Shown here: positions 1 to 8,732 of the stretch, in pieces
Layout: every line of letters starts with the position of its first letter
How positions within the stretch are numbered: position 1 is the stretch's first letter
From: Bacillota bacterium
Lineage (GTDB): Bacteria; Bacillota; Proteinivoracia; UBA4975
Assembly (NCBI GenBank): GCA_012727415.1
Contig: JAAYHI010000134.1
Location: 1 to 33,123 of the forward strand
DNA length: 33,123 bases
Direction of reading: 5' to 3'
Made by a program: the position numbers and the translations under genes
The notes under the pieces: generated by a model
What the model saw: only the letters and a program-made list of their open reading frames with translations
What the model was told of the DNA's origin: nothing
Database searches by the model: none

Positions 1-7
1 CGCCCCC

Positions 8-631
8 TTATTCACCCTCCGATTCCGTTTCCGGTTCCGCGGTTTGTTCTGCTTCAGTTTCTTCTGCCTCAAGGTCCTCAACTTCTTCTTCGAGGCGTGG
101 AGCAAGGATTGAAACCACCACTTCGGTATCCGGCGTCAACACTTCAATCTCTTCGGGGATGACAATATCAGCCACCGTTGCGGAATCCCCAATGCCAAGG
201 GAGCTGATATCCAGCTCGATTCCCTGGGGGATTTCAGTAGGCAGGCACCGCACTTCAATCTCCCGGGTTTGCTGCTGCAAAATGCCGCCTTCTTTGACTC
301 CGGGGGATTCGCCAACCAAGAGGACAGGAACGGTGGCGGTGAGTTTTTGCTCCAGGTCCACTGCATAAAAGTCCAGGTGGAGGACATCTCCTCTAATCCT
401 ATGGCGCTGTATATCCTTCAACATTACGGTATATTTTTTCTTGCCTGCTGTTAAGTCAATCAACATATTGGCAGTTCCATGCTGAATCAACTGGTTGACC
501 TCTGCCACCGGCAAAGACAGATGGATTGGCTCCACCCCGCGTCCGTATAAAACCCCGGGAACCTGTACATCCCGGCGCACCTTGTATCCTTTGTCAGTGC
601 GGATCTCTGCTTTCAACGCATATTGCTTCAT
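8..631 (-). CDS. rplY (ctc): 50S ribosomal protein L25 / general stress protein Ctc
   Basis: 207 aa ORF with L25/TL5-type N-terminal domain (RTDKGYKVRRDVQVPGVLYGRG), a TL5 C-terminal domain and an acidic tail; lies downstream of prs as in B. subtilis. Confidence 0.93.
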   Translation of the reverse strand: MKQYALKAEIRTDKGYKVRRDVQVPGVLYGRGVEPIHLSLPVAEVNQLIQHGTANMLIDLTAGKKKYTVMLKDIQRHRIRGDVLHLDFYAVDLEQKLTATVPVLLVGESPGVKEGGILQQQTREIEVRCLPTEIPQGIELDISSLGIGDSATVADIVIPEEIEVLTPDTEVVVSILAPRLEEEVEDLEAEETEAEQTAEPETESEGE

Positions 632-693
632 AATTTATCTCTCCTTATACGATTTCCCAATACAGTATACTCTGACCAAAAAATCAAGTCAAA

Positions 694-1647
694 CTAAGTA
701 GCATCAAATAGAGTACTGATAGATAAATCTTCGTGAATCCTGACAATCGCATCCGCCAGTAATGAAGCGACAGAGCATTGGTGCATTATTGGCAGCTTCT
801 TGTTATCCGGCAGCGGTATTGTATCGCAAACCACCACTTCACTTATGCAGGAATTGGCGAGCCTTTCCACTGCCGGACCGGAGAAAACAGGGTGGGTGCA
901 GCAGGCAGAGACCTTGGTGGCACCATGGTCGATTAGGGCCTGGGCACCAAGGACAATTGTGCCGGCAGTATCGATAATGTCATCTACCATGACAGCATGC
1001 TTGCCCCGGACGTCGCCAATTATGTTCATAACCTCAGCCACATTTGCCTGGGGACGACGCTTGTCAATGATGGCAATGGGCACTCCCAACCGCTGCGCCA
1101 TATCTCTGGCTCGGGTCACCCCTCCCATATCCGGGGAAACAATGACCAGATCCTTACTTTCTTTTGAGGCGAAATGTTCGGCCAGCAGGGGCACGGCAGT
1201 CATATGATCGACGGGAATATCAAAAAAACCCTGAATCGCCCCGGCGTGCAGGTCGATGGTCAAAACCCGGTTACTGCCGGCGACAGTCAAGAGGTTGGCG
1301 ACTAATTTTGCGGTAATGGGATCCCTGGGACGAGTCTTGCGGTCTTGCCGGGCGTACCCATAGTAGGGAATGACAGCTGTAATTCTCTTGGCCGAAGCAC
1401 GTTTAAGGGCATCAATCATTACCAGCAGTTCCATCAGATTATCATTGCAGGGATTACAGGTCGATTGAACTATGTAAACATCGGCACCCCTGACTGATTC
1501 GTCAATGCGGACAGAGACTTCGCCGTCGCTGAAGCGAATCACCTGGCCGTTGCCCAACGGGATTTCAATCTTTTCTGCAATTGCGGCAGCAAGGGGGATG
1601 TTGGAAGTGCAGCTGAAAATCTTTAGTTTGCGGTCGTAATAATACAT
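694..1647 (-). CDS. prs: Ribose-phosphate pyrophosphokinase
   Basis: 317 aa; PRPP synthetase motifs [26 protein letters not shown] and [12 protein letters not shown]; adjacent to glmU. Confidence 0.97.
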   Translation of the reverse strand: MYYYDRKLKIFSCTSNIPLAAAIAEKIEIPLGNGQVIRFSDGEVSVRIDESVRGADVYIVQSTCNPCNDNLMELLVMIDALKRASAKRITAVIPYYGYARQDRKTRPRDPITAKLVANLLTVAGSNRVLTIDLHAGAIQGFFDIPVDHMTAVPLLAEHFASKESKDLVIVSPDMGGVTRARDMAQRLGVPIAIIDKRRPQANVAEVMNIIGDVRGKHAVMVDDIIDTAGTIVLGAQALIDHGATKVSACCTHPVFSGPAVERLANSCISEVVVCDTIPLPDNKKLPIMHQCSVASLLADAIVRIHEDLSISTLFDAT

Positions 1648-3015
1648 TTAATCCTCTTCCCTCCTCCAGTCGGTTTTAGTAGTTTGTCTTGCTCTGGCAA
1701 TAGCCAGGGCTTTTGCAGGCACGTCTTCAGTAATAGTAGATCCCGCCGCCACGTATGCACCATCCTCAACCTTAACCGGCGCAACCAAATTGACATTGCT
1801 GCCGATGAAAACCCCATCGCCGATTTCGGTCCTGCTTTTTTTGGTGCCGTCGTAGTTGGCGGTAATCACCCCGCAACCAATATTAGAATAAGCTCCCACC
1901 CGGGCATCGCCGACATATGCCAGGTGCGGGACTTTGGATCCCTGACCGACTGAAGAATTTTTTATTTCGACAAAATCCCCAATCTTGACCTGCCGCCCAA
2001 TTTGGGCCCCGGGCCTAAGATATGCAAAGGGCCCAATAGTAGCCCCGTCATCTACAGCAGCGACTTCCAGTACTGCATAACGGACGACAACGCCGGTTCC
2101 TAAGGTACAGGAGTCGATTGTAACATTGGGACCGATATGGCAGTTGCCGCCAATTTTAGTGCCGCCCTTAATAATTGTTTGGGGAAGGATTATTGTCTCT
2201 GCCCCCACCTCAACATCGGCATCAATCCACGTGGTGTCGGGGTCGAGGATTGAAACCCCTTGCCGCATAAGCTTGTGGCATATCCGCAGGCGCATTGTCT
2301 TTTCTGCCTGGGCTAATTGCACCCGGTCGTTGGTTCCCATGATCTCCCGGTAATCAGACACAGAATAAGCGCCGGTTTTTTCGCCATTAAGAACCAGCAG
2401 GGAGAAGATATCTGTGAGATAGTATTCTCCCTGAGCATTATTTGCACTCAAGCGGTCGAGCATTGGCTCCACCTTGGCCCAGTTAAAACAATAGGTGCCG
2501 CTGTTAATCTCATTGATTTTCTTTTGCATGGCATCGGCATCTTTTTCCTCGGCAATTGCAATGACGCTGCCATTGTTGCCCCGGACAATCCTGCCGTACC
2601 CAGTCGGTTGAGGAACCTTGGCGGACAAAACTGTGGCCGCATTTTTCCCGCGAGTGTGTTCGGCAACCAGGGCCCGCAATGTGTCAACAGTAAGCAGGGG
2701 AGTATCCCCTGCCAGGACGAGAACGTCCCCTGCATATCCCCGCAGCTTGCTGCCTGTCTGGGATAAGGCGTGGCCCGTCCCCAATAGTTCTCTTTGCTCA
2801 ACCCAGGTAATGGGGCCATGAATCGCTGCCTTTACTTTTTCAGCCCCATAGCCGACAACTACGAAAATATCTTCAACCCCAGCTTCCACAAGGATATCGA
2901 CAATATGCTGAAGCATAGGCTTGCCGGCGACGGGAAACAAAACTTTGGGTATTTCTGACTTCATCCGCGTCCCCTTACCCGCTGCCAACACAACCGAGAC
3001 AATTCTTCCCTTCAC
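1648..3015 (-). CDS. glmU: Bifunctional UDP-N-acetylglucosamine pyrophosphorylase / glucosamine-1-phosphate N-acetyltransferase
   Basis: 455 aa; VVLAAGKGTRMKSEIPKVLFPVAGKPM, left-handed beta-helix hexapeptides and ITANYDGTKKSRTEIGDGVFIGSNVNLVAPV; GTG start with upstream GGAGGA. Confidence 0.97.
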   Translation of the reverse strand: MKGRIVSVVLAAGKGTRMKSEIPKVLFPVAGKPMLQHIVDILVEAGVEDIFVVVGYGAEKVKAAIHGPITWVEQRELLGTGHALSQTGSKLRGYAGDVLVLAGDTPLLTVDTLRALVAEHTRGKNAATVLSAKVPQPTGYGRIVRGNNGSVIAIAEEKDADAMQKKINEINSGTYCFNWAKVEPMLDRLSANNAQGEYYLTDIFSLLVLNGEKTGAYSVSDYREIMGTNDRVQLAQAEKTMRLRICHKLMRQGVSILDPDTTWIDADVEVGAETIILPQTIIKGGTKIGGNCHIGPNVTIDSCTLGTGVVVRYAVLEVAAVDDGATIGPFAYLRPGAQIGRQVKIGDFVEIKNSSVGQGSKVPHLAYVGDARVGAYSNIGCGVITANYDGTKKSRTEIGDGVFIGSNVNLVAPVKVEDGAYVAAGSTITEDVPAKALAIARARQTTKTDWRREED

Positions 3016-3070
3016 CTGGCATTCCTCCTTTATCCTGATATGAATATACCGTAACTAAAGGATAAAGGTC

Positions 3071-3110
3071 AAGAAGCTTAAGGGGAGCCTTGGCTCCCCT
3101 TAAGCTTCTT
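3071..3110 (-). terminator. 19-bp inverted repeat overlapping the spoVG stop codon (terminator or processing hairpin)
   Basis: AAGAAGCTTAAGGGGAGCC-TT-GGCTCCCCTTAAGCTTCTT; no clear T-tract follows on the minus strand, so intrinsic termination is uncertain. Confidence 0.55.
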
Positions 3111-3366
3111 CTGCTTCTAACTGATTGTATACGTCCAGGATCATTGTTTGCATCATATTCCTTGTTTCAGTAGTAATGGGGTGGGCAACATCCCGGAATT
3201 CACCGTCTGCTCCTTTGCGGCTGGGCATGGCGACAAAATATCCGTTGTTGCCTTCAACTACCTTGATGTCGTGGACGACAAACTGGTCGTCAAAGGTCAC
3301 AGACACCACCGCCTTCATTCTTCCCGCTGAGCTAACCCTTCGAATCCTTATGTCGGTAATATTCAA
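3100..3366 (-). CDS. spoVG: Septation/sporulation regulator SpoVG
   Basis: NITDIRIRRVSSAGRMKAVVSVTFDDQFVVHDIKVVEGNNGYFVAMPSRK. The likely start is TTG at 3366 after AAGGTGG, not the longer ORF start. Confidence 0.95.
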   Translation of the reverse strand: MNITDIRIRRVSSAGRMKAVVSVTFDDQFVVHDIKVVEGNNGYFVAMPSRKGADGEFRDVAHPITTETRNMMQTMILDVYNQLEAEEA

Positions 3367-3400
3367 ACTTTCACCACCTTGATTGAATGTCATTGCTACT

Positions 3401-3425
3401 ATTCTGCATAGATTTCCAAAATCCT
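3401..3425 (-). promoter_or_regulatory. Sigma-H-type promoter of spoVG
   Basis: Minus strand GCAGGATTT ... GCAGAATAG; AGGATTT-N14-GAAT, matching the sigma-H consensus RnAGGAwWW / RnnGAATww, about 35 nt upstream of the TTG start. Confidence 0.75.
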
Positions 3426-3493
3426 GCAAGTAAAAGGAAATATTTATAGGAATTTCAACTTCCCCTTGCCTTCAGGAGTTCACAGTGTCTACG

Positions 3494-3545
3494 TACAAAA
3501 AAAGCTGGCCCCGCCTTATGAATGCAGCTGGGTCAGCCCCTTTTA
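3494..3545 (-). terminator. Putative terminator after the nucleotidyltransferase gene
   Basis: Minus strand GGGGCTGACCC...GCGGGGCCAGCTTTTTTT: GC-rich imperfect stem followed by a T7 run. Confidence 0.6.
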
Positions 3546-4289
3546 TTTTGCCAGTTTGAGCTCAGCACTGATGATTTTATAGTCGCTTTCCTTATCAACG
3601 TCGGTGCCAATCTCAGGGTAAGGGGTAATCACAGCTTTACATTTAATCCCCAGTATCTTTTCCATTTTCGCTTGCAGTTCTTTTATAGTCAATTTGTGCA
3701 CCAGGAACTTGGCTAGGGTAGGGACGCCTATTAGACTCGCTAATTGCACCGGGCTTTTCCGGGCAGCAAAAAATGCTGAGGCAGGATCTGCTGCAATCTC
3801 AACTTTGCTGGATTTTATCAGGATAATATTGCCGCCGGTATATTCTCCGTCGGCTAACTTAACCCAGGTCCTCTCCATGCAGGGAAAGACCCGCTGGCAA
3901 TCCTCTTTTGCCACCACAGGATAATACATATCCGCCCCCTGACAGCGGGACAGCAGATCCCTGATAGCCTCCGGAGTAATCAGGGGAATGTCACAGGAAC
4001 TGAGTAACAGCCACCCATGCGGGAAAACAGCGGCGGCAGCCCTTATATTTGCTATTAAGTCGCCCTGCTGGGGGATATAAGTCACCCCATCGATATCGCT
4101 TAATTCTGCTGCAGGGCCAATGATTCCTATCCCAGCAAGCTCCTTGACAGCCTTATAGCAGTCAAGGACATAGTCCACCATCCGTCGGCCGTTGATAGGC
4201 ACAAAAGCCTTATTTGCGACGACACTGCCTGGCATAATCTTACGATCTTCACTGTCTCCAGCTAAAACAATTGCATATACAGGCTTCAA
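3543..4289 (-). CDS. MobA-like NTP transferase domain protein (nucleotidyltransferase family)
   Basis: YAIVLAGDSEDRKIMPGSVVANKAFVPINGRRMVDYVLDCY, a nucleotidyltransferase N-terminus; start likely TTG at 4289 after AGGAGG. Confidence 0.8.
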   Translation of the reverse strand: MKPVYAIVLAGDSEDRKIMPGSVVANKAFVPINGRRMVDYVLDCYKAVKELAGIGIIGPAAELSDIDGVTYIPQQGDLIANIRAAAAVFPHGWLLLSSCDIPLITPEAIRDLLSRCQGADMYYPVVAKEDCQRVFPCMERTWVKLADGEYTGGNIILIKSSKVEIAADPASAFFAARKSPVQLASLIGVPTLAKFLVHKLTIKELQAKMEKILGIKCKAVITPYPEIGTDVDKESDYKIISAELKLAK

Positions 4290-4290
4290 T

Positions 4291-5154
4291 TCAGGGGACC
4301 TCCTTAAAAGTAGTAATGTATGCAAAATCAACTTGATTTTTGAGGCCATTGTAGATTGCCGCTGCGCGGCGACTGTCTGCGGCCAAAGCAAAGATCGTCG
4401 GCCCGCTGCCAGTCATCTGGGAGGCAAAGGCCCCATACTCCAAAGCCTGTTGCTTAAGATGGCCCAATATAGGCAGCAGAGAGAAGGTCACGCTTTCCAG
4501 GACATTGGCCATGGCTTTAGTAATGTCATCCTTGGACCCTGCAGCCAGGGCGGCTATTAATGCTTCATTATTCGGGCGACTGCGCACAAAAGCCGGATTA
4601 TATCTTTTATATACATCGGCAGTAGAAACCCCCTCCCTTGGCTTTAGCAGTACCACCCAAAATAATTGGGGAGGTGGCAGAGGCGTCAGCAGTTCACCTA
4701 TTCCCCGGGCTAAAGCCGTGCCGCCCATGAGGCAAAAGGGAACATCTGCCCCCAGTTGCAACCCCGCCCGTGCCAGCTCCCCAGGGGAAAGCTTTAAACC
4801 CCAAAGGAAATTAAGCCCTTTAAGGACAGCTGCAGCATCAGCACTGCCTCCTCCTAAGCCTGCGGCCACAGGTATGTTTTTTGTGATTGTAATACTGGCC
4901 CCAAGGTGCATATTTCCGCTTAACTCTTTGAGAAGGCTGGCGGCTTTGTACGCTATATTCTCTTCATCGGCGGGGACCTGCGGGTGAGAGCAGCGGACCA
5001 GGATTTGGCCATCTGTCCTTGTCTCAAGACAGATATTGTCACATAGTCCTATCGTCTGCATAACCATTTCCAAGTTATGATACCCGTCATCCCGACGCCC
5101 AAGGACATCCAGGGAAAGGTTGATTTTTGCCGGCGCGTTCAGGTTCAAAGTCAT
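4291..5154 (-). CDS. ispE: 4-diphosphocytidyl-2-C-methyl-D-erythritol kinase
   Basis: 287 aa; APAKINLSLDVLGRRDDGYHNLEMVMQTIGL and PVAAGLGGGSADAAAVL (GHMP kinase); AAGGAGG RBS. Confidence 0.97.
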   Translation of the reverse strand: MTLNLNAPAKINLSLDVLGRRDDGYHNLEMVMQTIGLCDNICLETRTDGQILVRCSHPQVPADEENIAYKAASLLKELSGNMHLGASITITKNIPVAAGLGGGSADAAAVLKGLNFLWGLKLSPGELARAGLQLGADVPFCLMGGTALARGIGELLTPLPPPQLFWVVLLKPREGVSTADVYKRYNPAFVRSRPNNEALIAALAAGSKDDITKAMANVLESVTFSLLPILGHLKQQALEYGAFASQMTGSGPTIFALAADSRRAAAIYNGLKNQVDFAYITTFKEVP

Positions 5155-5184
5155 TACAATCCTCCTTAGAATACAATATACAAT

Positions 5185-5209
5185 ATTCTGCCGGGAAATG
5201 TAAATTCCT
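5185..5209 (-). promoter_or_regulatory. Candidate sigma-H-type promoter of ispE
   Basis: Minus strand AGGAATT-N14-GAAT (CAGGAATTTACATTTCCCGGCAGAATAT), same spacing as the spoVG element, about 30 nt upstream of the ispE ATG. Confidence 0.5.
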
Positions 5210-5214
5210 GATCC

Positions 5215-7799
5215 TTACTGGCTGCACAGAGAATCCAGATATTGTTGCAGTGGCTTGAAACATTCATAAAAAACGACTATCAGATCCCCCGGCTGATGGC
5301 TTTTAACTGCAGCCTCGAGAGCTTTTACTTCGTCATGGATTATCTTGACTGCAGCCTTGGATTGAACGCTGCTTATTCCTTTTGCCAACAGGGCTGCCAC
5401 CTCACCGGGCTTTCTTCCCCGCAGATCCTTATCCTCTTTTACATATATTACATCAAAGCCCCGTCCGCACAGACTTCCGGCCTGAATTACATCCTCATCG
5501 CAGCGGTCCCCCGGCATACCAATAATCCCCACTTTCCTTAAAGGCTGCAGGGCATCTACCAGGTCCAGCATGGACTTAAAGCCTGCAACATTGTGCCCGT
5601 AATCCAGCAGCACCTGAAATGTGCCGAAATCGTAGTGATTTCCCCTTCCCGGGTTGTCCTGCCAGCTGAACTCCTTCAAACCAGAGGCGATTTCCTCTGG
5701 TTCCACCTCCAGTGCCCACAGAGCCCCAGCAGCAGCAAGACAGTTGGCCACATTGTGTCGGGCTGCGCCAGCAAAGGTTATTGGCAGTGACGCGATATCC
5801 GTCAAGGCCAGAGACTTGTTCCCTGTTACCAGGTACATTTTGTCATCCATAAGCATTACTCCCCGGCCTCCCGCCGCCAGGTGCCGGGCAAGGGTTTTAT
5901 TGTCACGACAACAGCTAAAATAGATGACCTTTCCCGGACAGCCTTCGGCCATGGCAACTACCCGTTCATCCTCGGCATTGAGGACGGCAAAGCCATTTTC
6001 GCTTACCATTTCTACCACCAGAGACTTGACATGGCAAAGCTCGTCAAGGGTATTTATGCCATCACAACCCAGGTGATCGTTGGCGATATTTGTCACCACC
6101 GCCACGGTGGATTCAGTGTAACCCAGGCCCCTGCGTACCAGCCCCCCCTGGCGGTTTCCAGCACCGCCACCTCCACTGCCGGATCAGCCAGAATTGCCTC
6201 GGCGCTTACAGGGCCTGTATTGTCCCCGGCATCGATGCAATGGCCATCGATGTATATTCCGTCTGTGCAAGCAAGGCCTGTCGTCTTTCCCTGTCGGGCC
6301 AGGACATGGGCAACGAGCCGGGCTACAGTAGTCTTGCCATTGGTCCCGGTTATACTTACCAGGGGGATGCTGTGAGGGCGTCCCCAGGGGAATAGATAAT
6401 CGACAATTGCGTCGCCAACCTGCCGCTGCATTCCCTGATGGGGATACAGGTGCATCCTGATACCGGGAGCTGCATTTACCTCAATCACAGCCCCATTTCC
6501 TTCCCCCAAGGGAAGAGAAATATCTTCGGTCACAATATCGATGCCGGCCACATCCAAGCCCAGCAAGCGGGCAATTCTGCACGCCAGCTCTTTGTTGTCA
6601 TTGTGCACACTGGCAGTTACATCTACAGCTGTGCCGCCGGTGCTTAAGTTAGCATTGTCCCGCAGATTTACTGTCTCGCCTGCGCTGGGAACATAGTTCA
6701 TTGTAAGGTTTTGCCGGGCAAGGACGTTGAAGACAATTTGGTCAACTTTTATTTTAGTCAGAGGTTTCTCATGTTCCTCTCCCCGCAGGGGATTGCAGTT
6801 CTCAATATCAATGAGGTCTTTGATTGAACTCACGCCGTCACCAAAAACTCTTGCCGGAAACCGTTCCGAGGCCGCTACCACTTTATTGTTTACAACAAGA
6901 AGGCGGTAATGGCGACCGCAGATTTGCTCCTCCACCAGAATTTTGCTGCCATAGTTTTCTGCCACCTTATACGCCGCGCGCACCTGAGCTTCGCTGGCGA
7001 GGTTGAGACTGACCCCCTTGCCTTGATTGCCGTCTACAGGCTTTACTACTGCCAGCTTTCCCATCTCCCTGGCAATCGCCACTGCATCGTCTTCGTCTCT
7101 GGCGACTTTGCCATAGGGAGTGGGGATTAATGCACTGGCGAGGATGGATTTTGTCAGTGTCTTATCCGTGGCGATATCGACCCCAATGCAGGATGTCTGC
7201 TCAGTTATTGTTGCTTCAATATACTGCCTGTACACCCCTGTACCCAAGCGAAGGAGGCTGCCATGACCCAGCATGCTGACAGGAATTCCCCTGCTGGTGG
7301 CAGCATCAACAATGGCCTGGGTGCTTGGCCCGGGCTTTTCCCGGGCAAGCTGCTCCTCAAGCTTCTCAACATCCGGAGGGCCACAATCCAAACCCTGGAG
7401 CAGTTTGGATATCATACTCATTGCCATTTCAACTGCCATGAGGGCAGTCTTTGGCCACTGACACTGGATGACGATTTTATACAATCCCTCATTAAGGGCA
7501 CGAGTTTTGCCATAGCTTGATTGATAACCAGCCATATTCAGCAACTCAATGGCTGAATGCTCCACCACGTGGCCAAAATAAGTGCCTTTTTGCATGCGCA
7601 GCACAAAGCCTCCCTGGCGGCCGATACCGCAGACATGCTCCTTCAGACCCGGCAACATCTTGAGCAAGGCAGGCGCAAAGCCGGGAAATTCACTGGTTTC
7701 TCTGCCCGCCATTTCTTCCAGATCGATAACCACCTCCAAAGCCGGTTTAAAACAATGAACATTAATCCCCGGAAAATGCCTGGACTCAACTAGCCTCAT
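5215..7799 (-). pseudogene. cphA: Cyanophycin synthetase, interrupted by a -1 frameshift at a homopolymer (ORFs 6093..7799 and 5215..6105)
   Basis: N-terminal CphA and ATP-grasp domains (DGNQGKGVSLNL, STGGTAVDVT), then Mur-ligase domain SITGTNGKTTVARLVAHVL. Reading breaks after ETARGG at a 7-G run (6142-6148) and resumes in the overlapping ORF VAVVTNIANDHLGCDGINTLDEL. Could be a real mutation or a sequencing/assembly indel. Confidence 0.85.
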
Positions 7800-8616
7800 T
7801 TTTATCCTCTCCCGGCACCAGGGCCCGCCTGTTCAGAAAATCATACCCGTAACCGCGGGGAAGAATATGGACAGTGATTGCAGTAATCCCCAAGGGCTGC
7901 CAGGGTTCTGCTTCAGAAACGTTGGTATGTTCACAGTTGTTGCCATCAACCACCGTTACTGTCTGGGAGCCAATGACCCGCATGTGGTTGTTGCTATCAA
8001 TGATAACAGCGGTGTCTTCATCAATGCCAACCCCTAAAATGGCCGGTTGTTTAGCCACTGCGGCAACAAGGCGGCCCAGCCTTCCCCTCTGGGCGAAGTG
8101 CTGGTCAATAACTACCTGGTGAACCAAGCCCATTCCCGGCCCCATGCTGATTGCTCCGGGGTAGGGGGTGCTGTCCTCATCGCCGCCAATAATCATCGTT
8201 GCGCTCATTGCTGAGGCACCCGCACTGGTCCCTGCTATAATCGTTCCCCTTCTGTATGCCTCATGGAGGGCATAATCGACCTCCGTCCCCCCCAAGAGGC
8301 TGGTGATCCGAAGCTGATCACCCCCAGTGAAAAAAATCCCCCCTGCGGACAGGATTGTCCTGGCAGAACTGGATAACTGGGCTTGCTGTCGGGAAGGAAT
8401 ATCAAGGCTGACCACCTCTTCACCCCCCAGGCGACGAAATATTTTCAGGTATTCGCTGCTGACCTTTTGCGGGCTCTGGGCTGCAGCAGTCATAATTACC
8501 AAGGGGCCCTTTCTCTTTCCTGCCAATCTGACGAATTCCCGCAGTATCTCGCAATCGCCTTCTTTATCCTCAGCACCGCCAATAATTAACAGGGTGCCCT
8601 CAGCTACATCTGTCAT
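7786..8616 (-). CDS. cphB: Cyanophycinase (S51 serine peptidase family)
   Basis: LLIIGGAEDKEGDCEILREFVRLAG, IIAGTSAGASAMSATMIIGG and DQHFAQRGRLGRL; start ATG at 8616 after GGAGGTAAGGAC; stop overlaps the cphA start. Confidence 0.95.
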   Translation of the reverse strand: MTDVAEGTLLIIGGAEDKEGDCEILREFVRLAGKRKGPLVIMTAAAQSPQKVSSEYLKIFRRLGGEEVVSLDIPSRQQAQLSSSARTILSAGGIFFTGGDQLRITSLLGGTEVDYALHEAYRRGTIIAGTSAGASAMSATMIIGGDEDSTPYPGAISMGPGMGLVHQVVIDQHFAQRGRLGRLVAAVAKQPAILGVGIDEDTAVIIDSNNHMRVIGSQTVTVVDGNNCEHTNVSEAEPWQPLGITAITVHILPRGYGYDFLNRRALVPGEDKNEAS

Positions 8617-8701
8617 GTCCTTACCTCCGCAAATATCTCTCCTCATATTATTTGCCAGGATTTTGGGATTAACCAAAAAGGAAACTTGTGTTTACTGCAA
8701 T

Positions 8702-8730
8702 AAAAATCCCCCCGACGGGGGAGCATTTTT
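8702..8730 (-). terminator. Rho-independent terminator after nrdJ
   Basis: Minus strand GCTCCCCCGTCGGGGGGATTTTTATT: C5/G5 stem and T5. Confidence 0.75.
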
Positions 8731-8732
8731 GT

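Noticed and set aside
136-387. Numerous out-of-frame or antisense ORFs of 60-190 aa overlapping the main genes (e.g. 136..387, 12042..12614, 15177..16052, 24634..25335)
   Set aside because: They lie opposite or inside genes with strong family signatures and have no recognisable domains or good RBS context; these are expected by-products of the composition.
3367-3429. Longer N-terminus of the spoVG ORF (MQDFGNLCRIVAMTFNQGGES...)
   Set aside because: It contains the sigma-H promoter, and a good RBS precedes the internal TTG at 3366.
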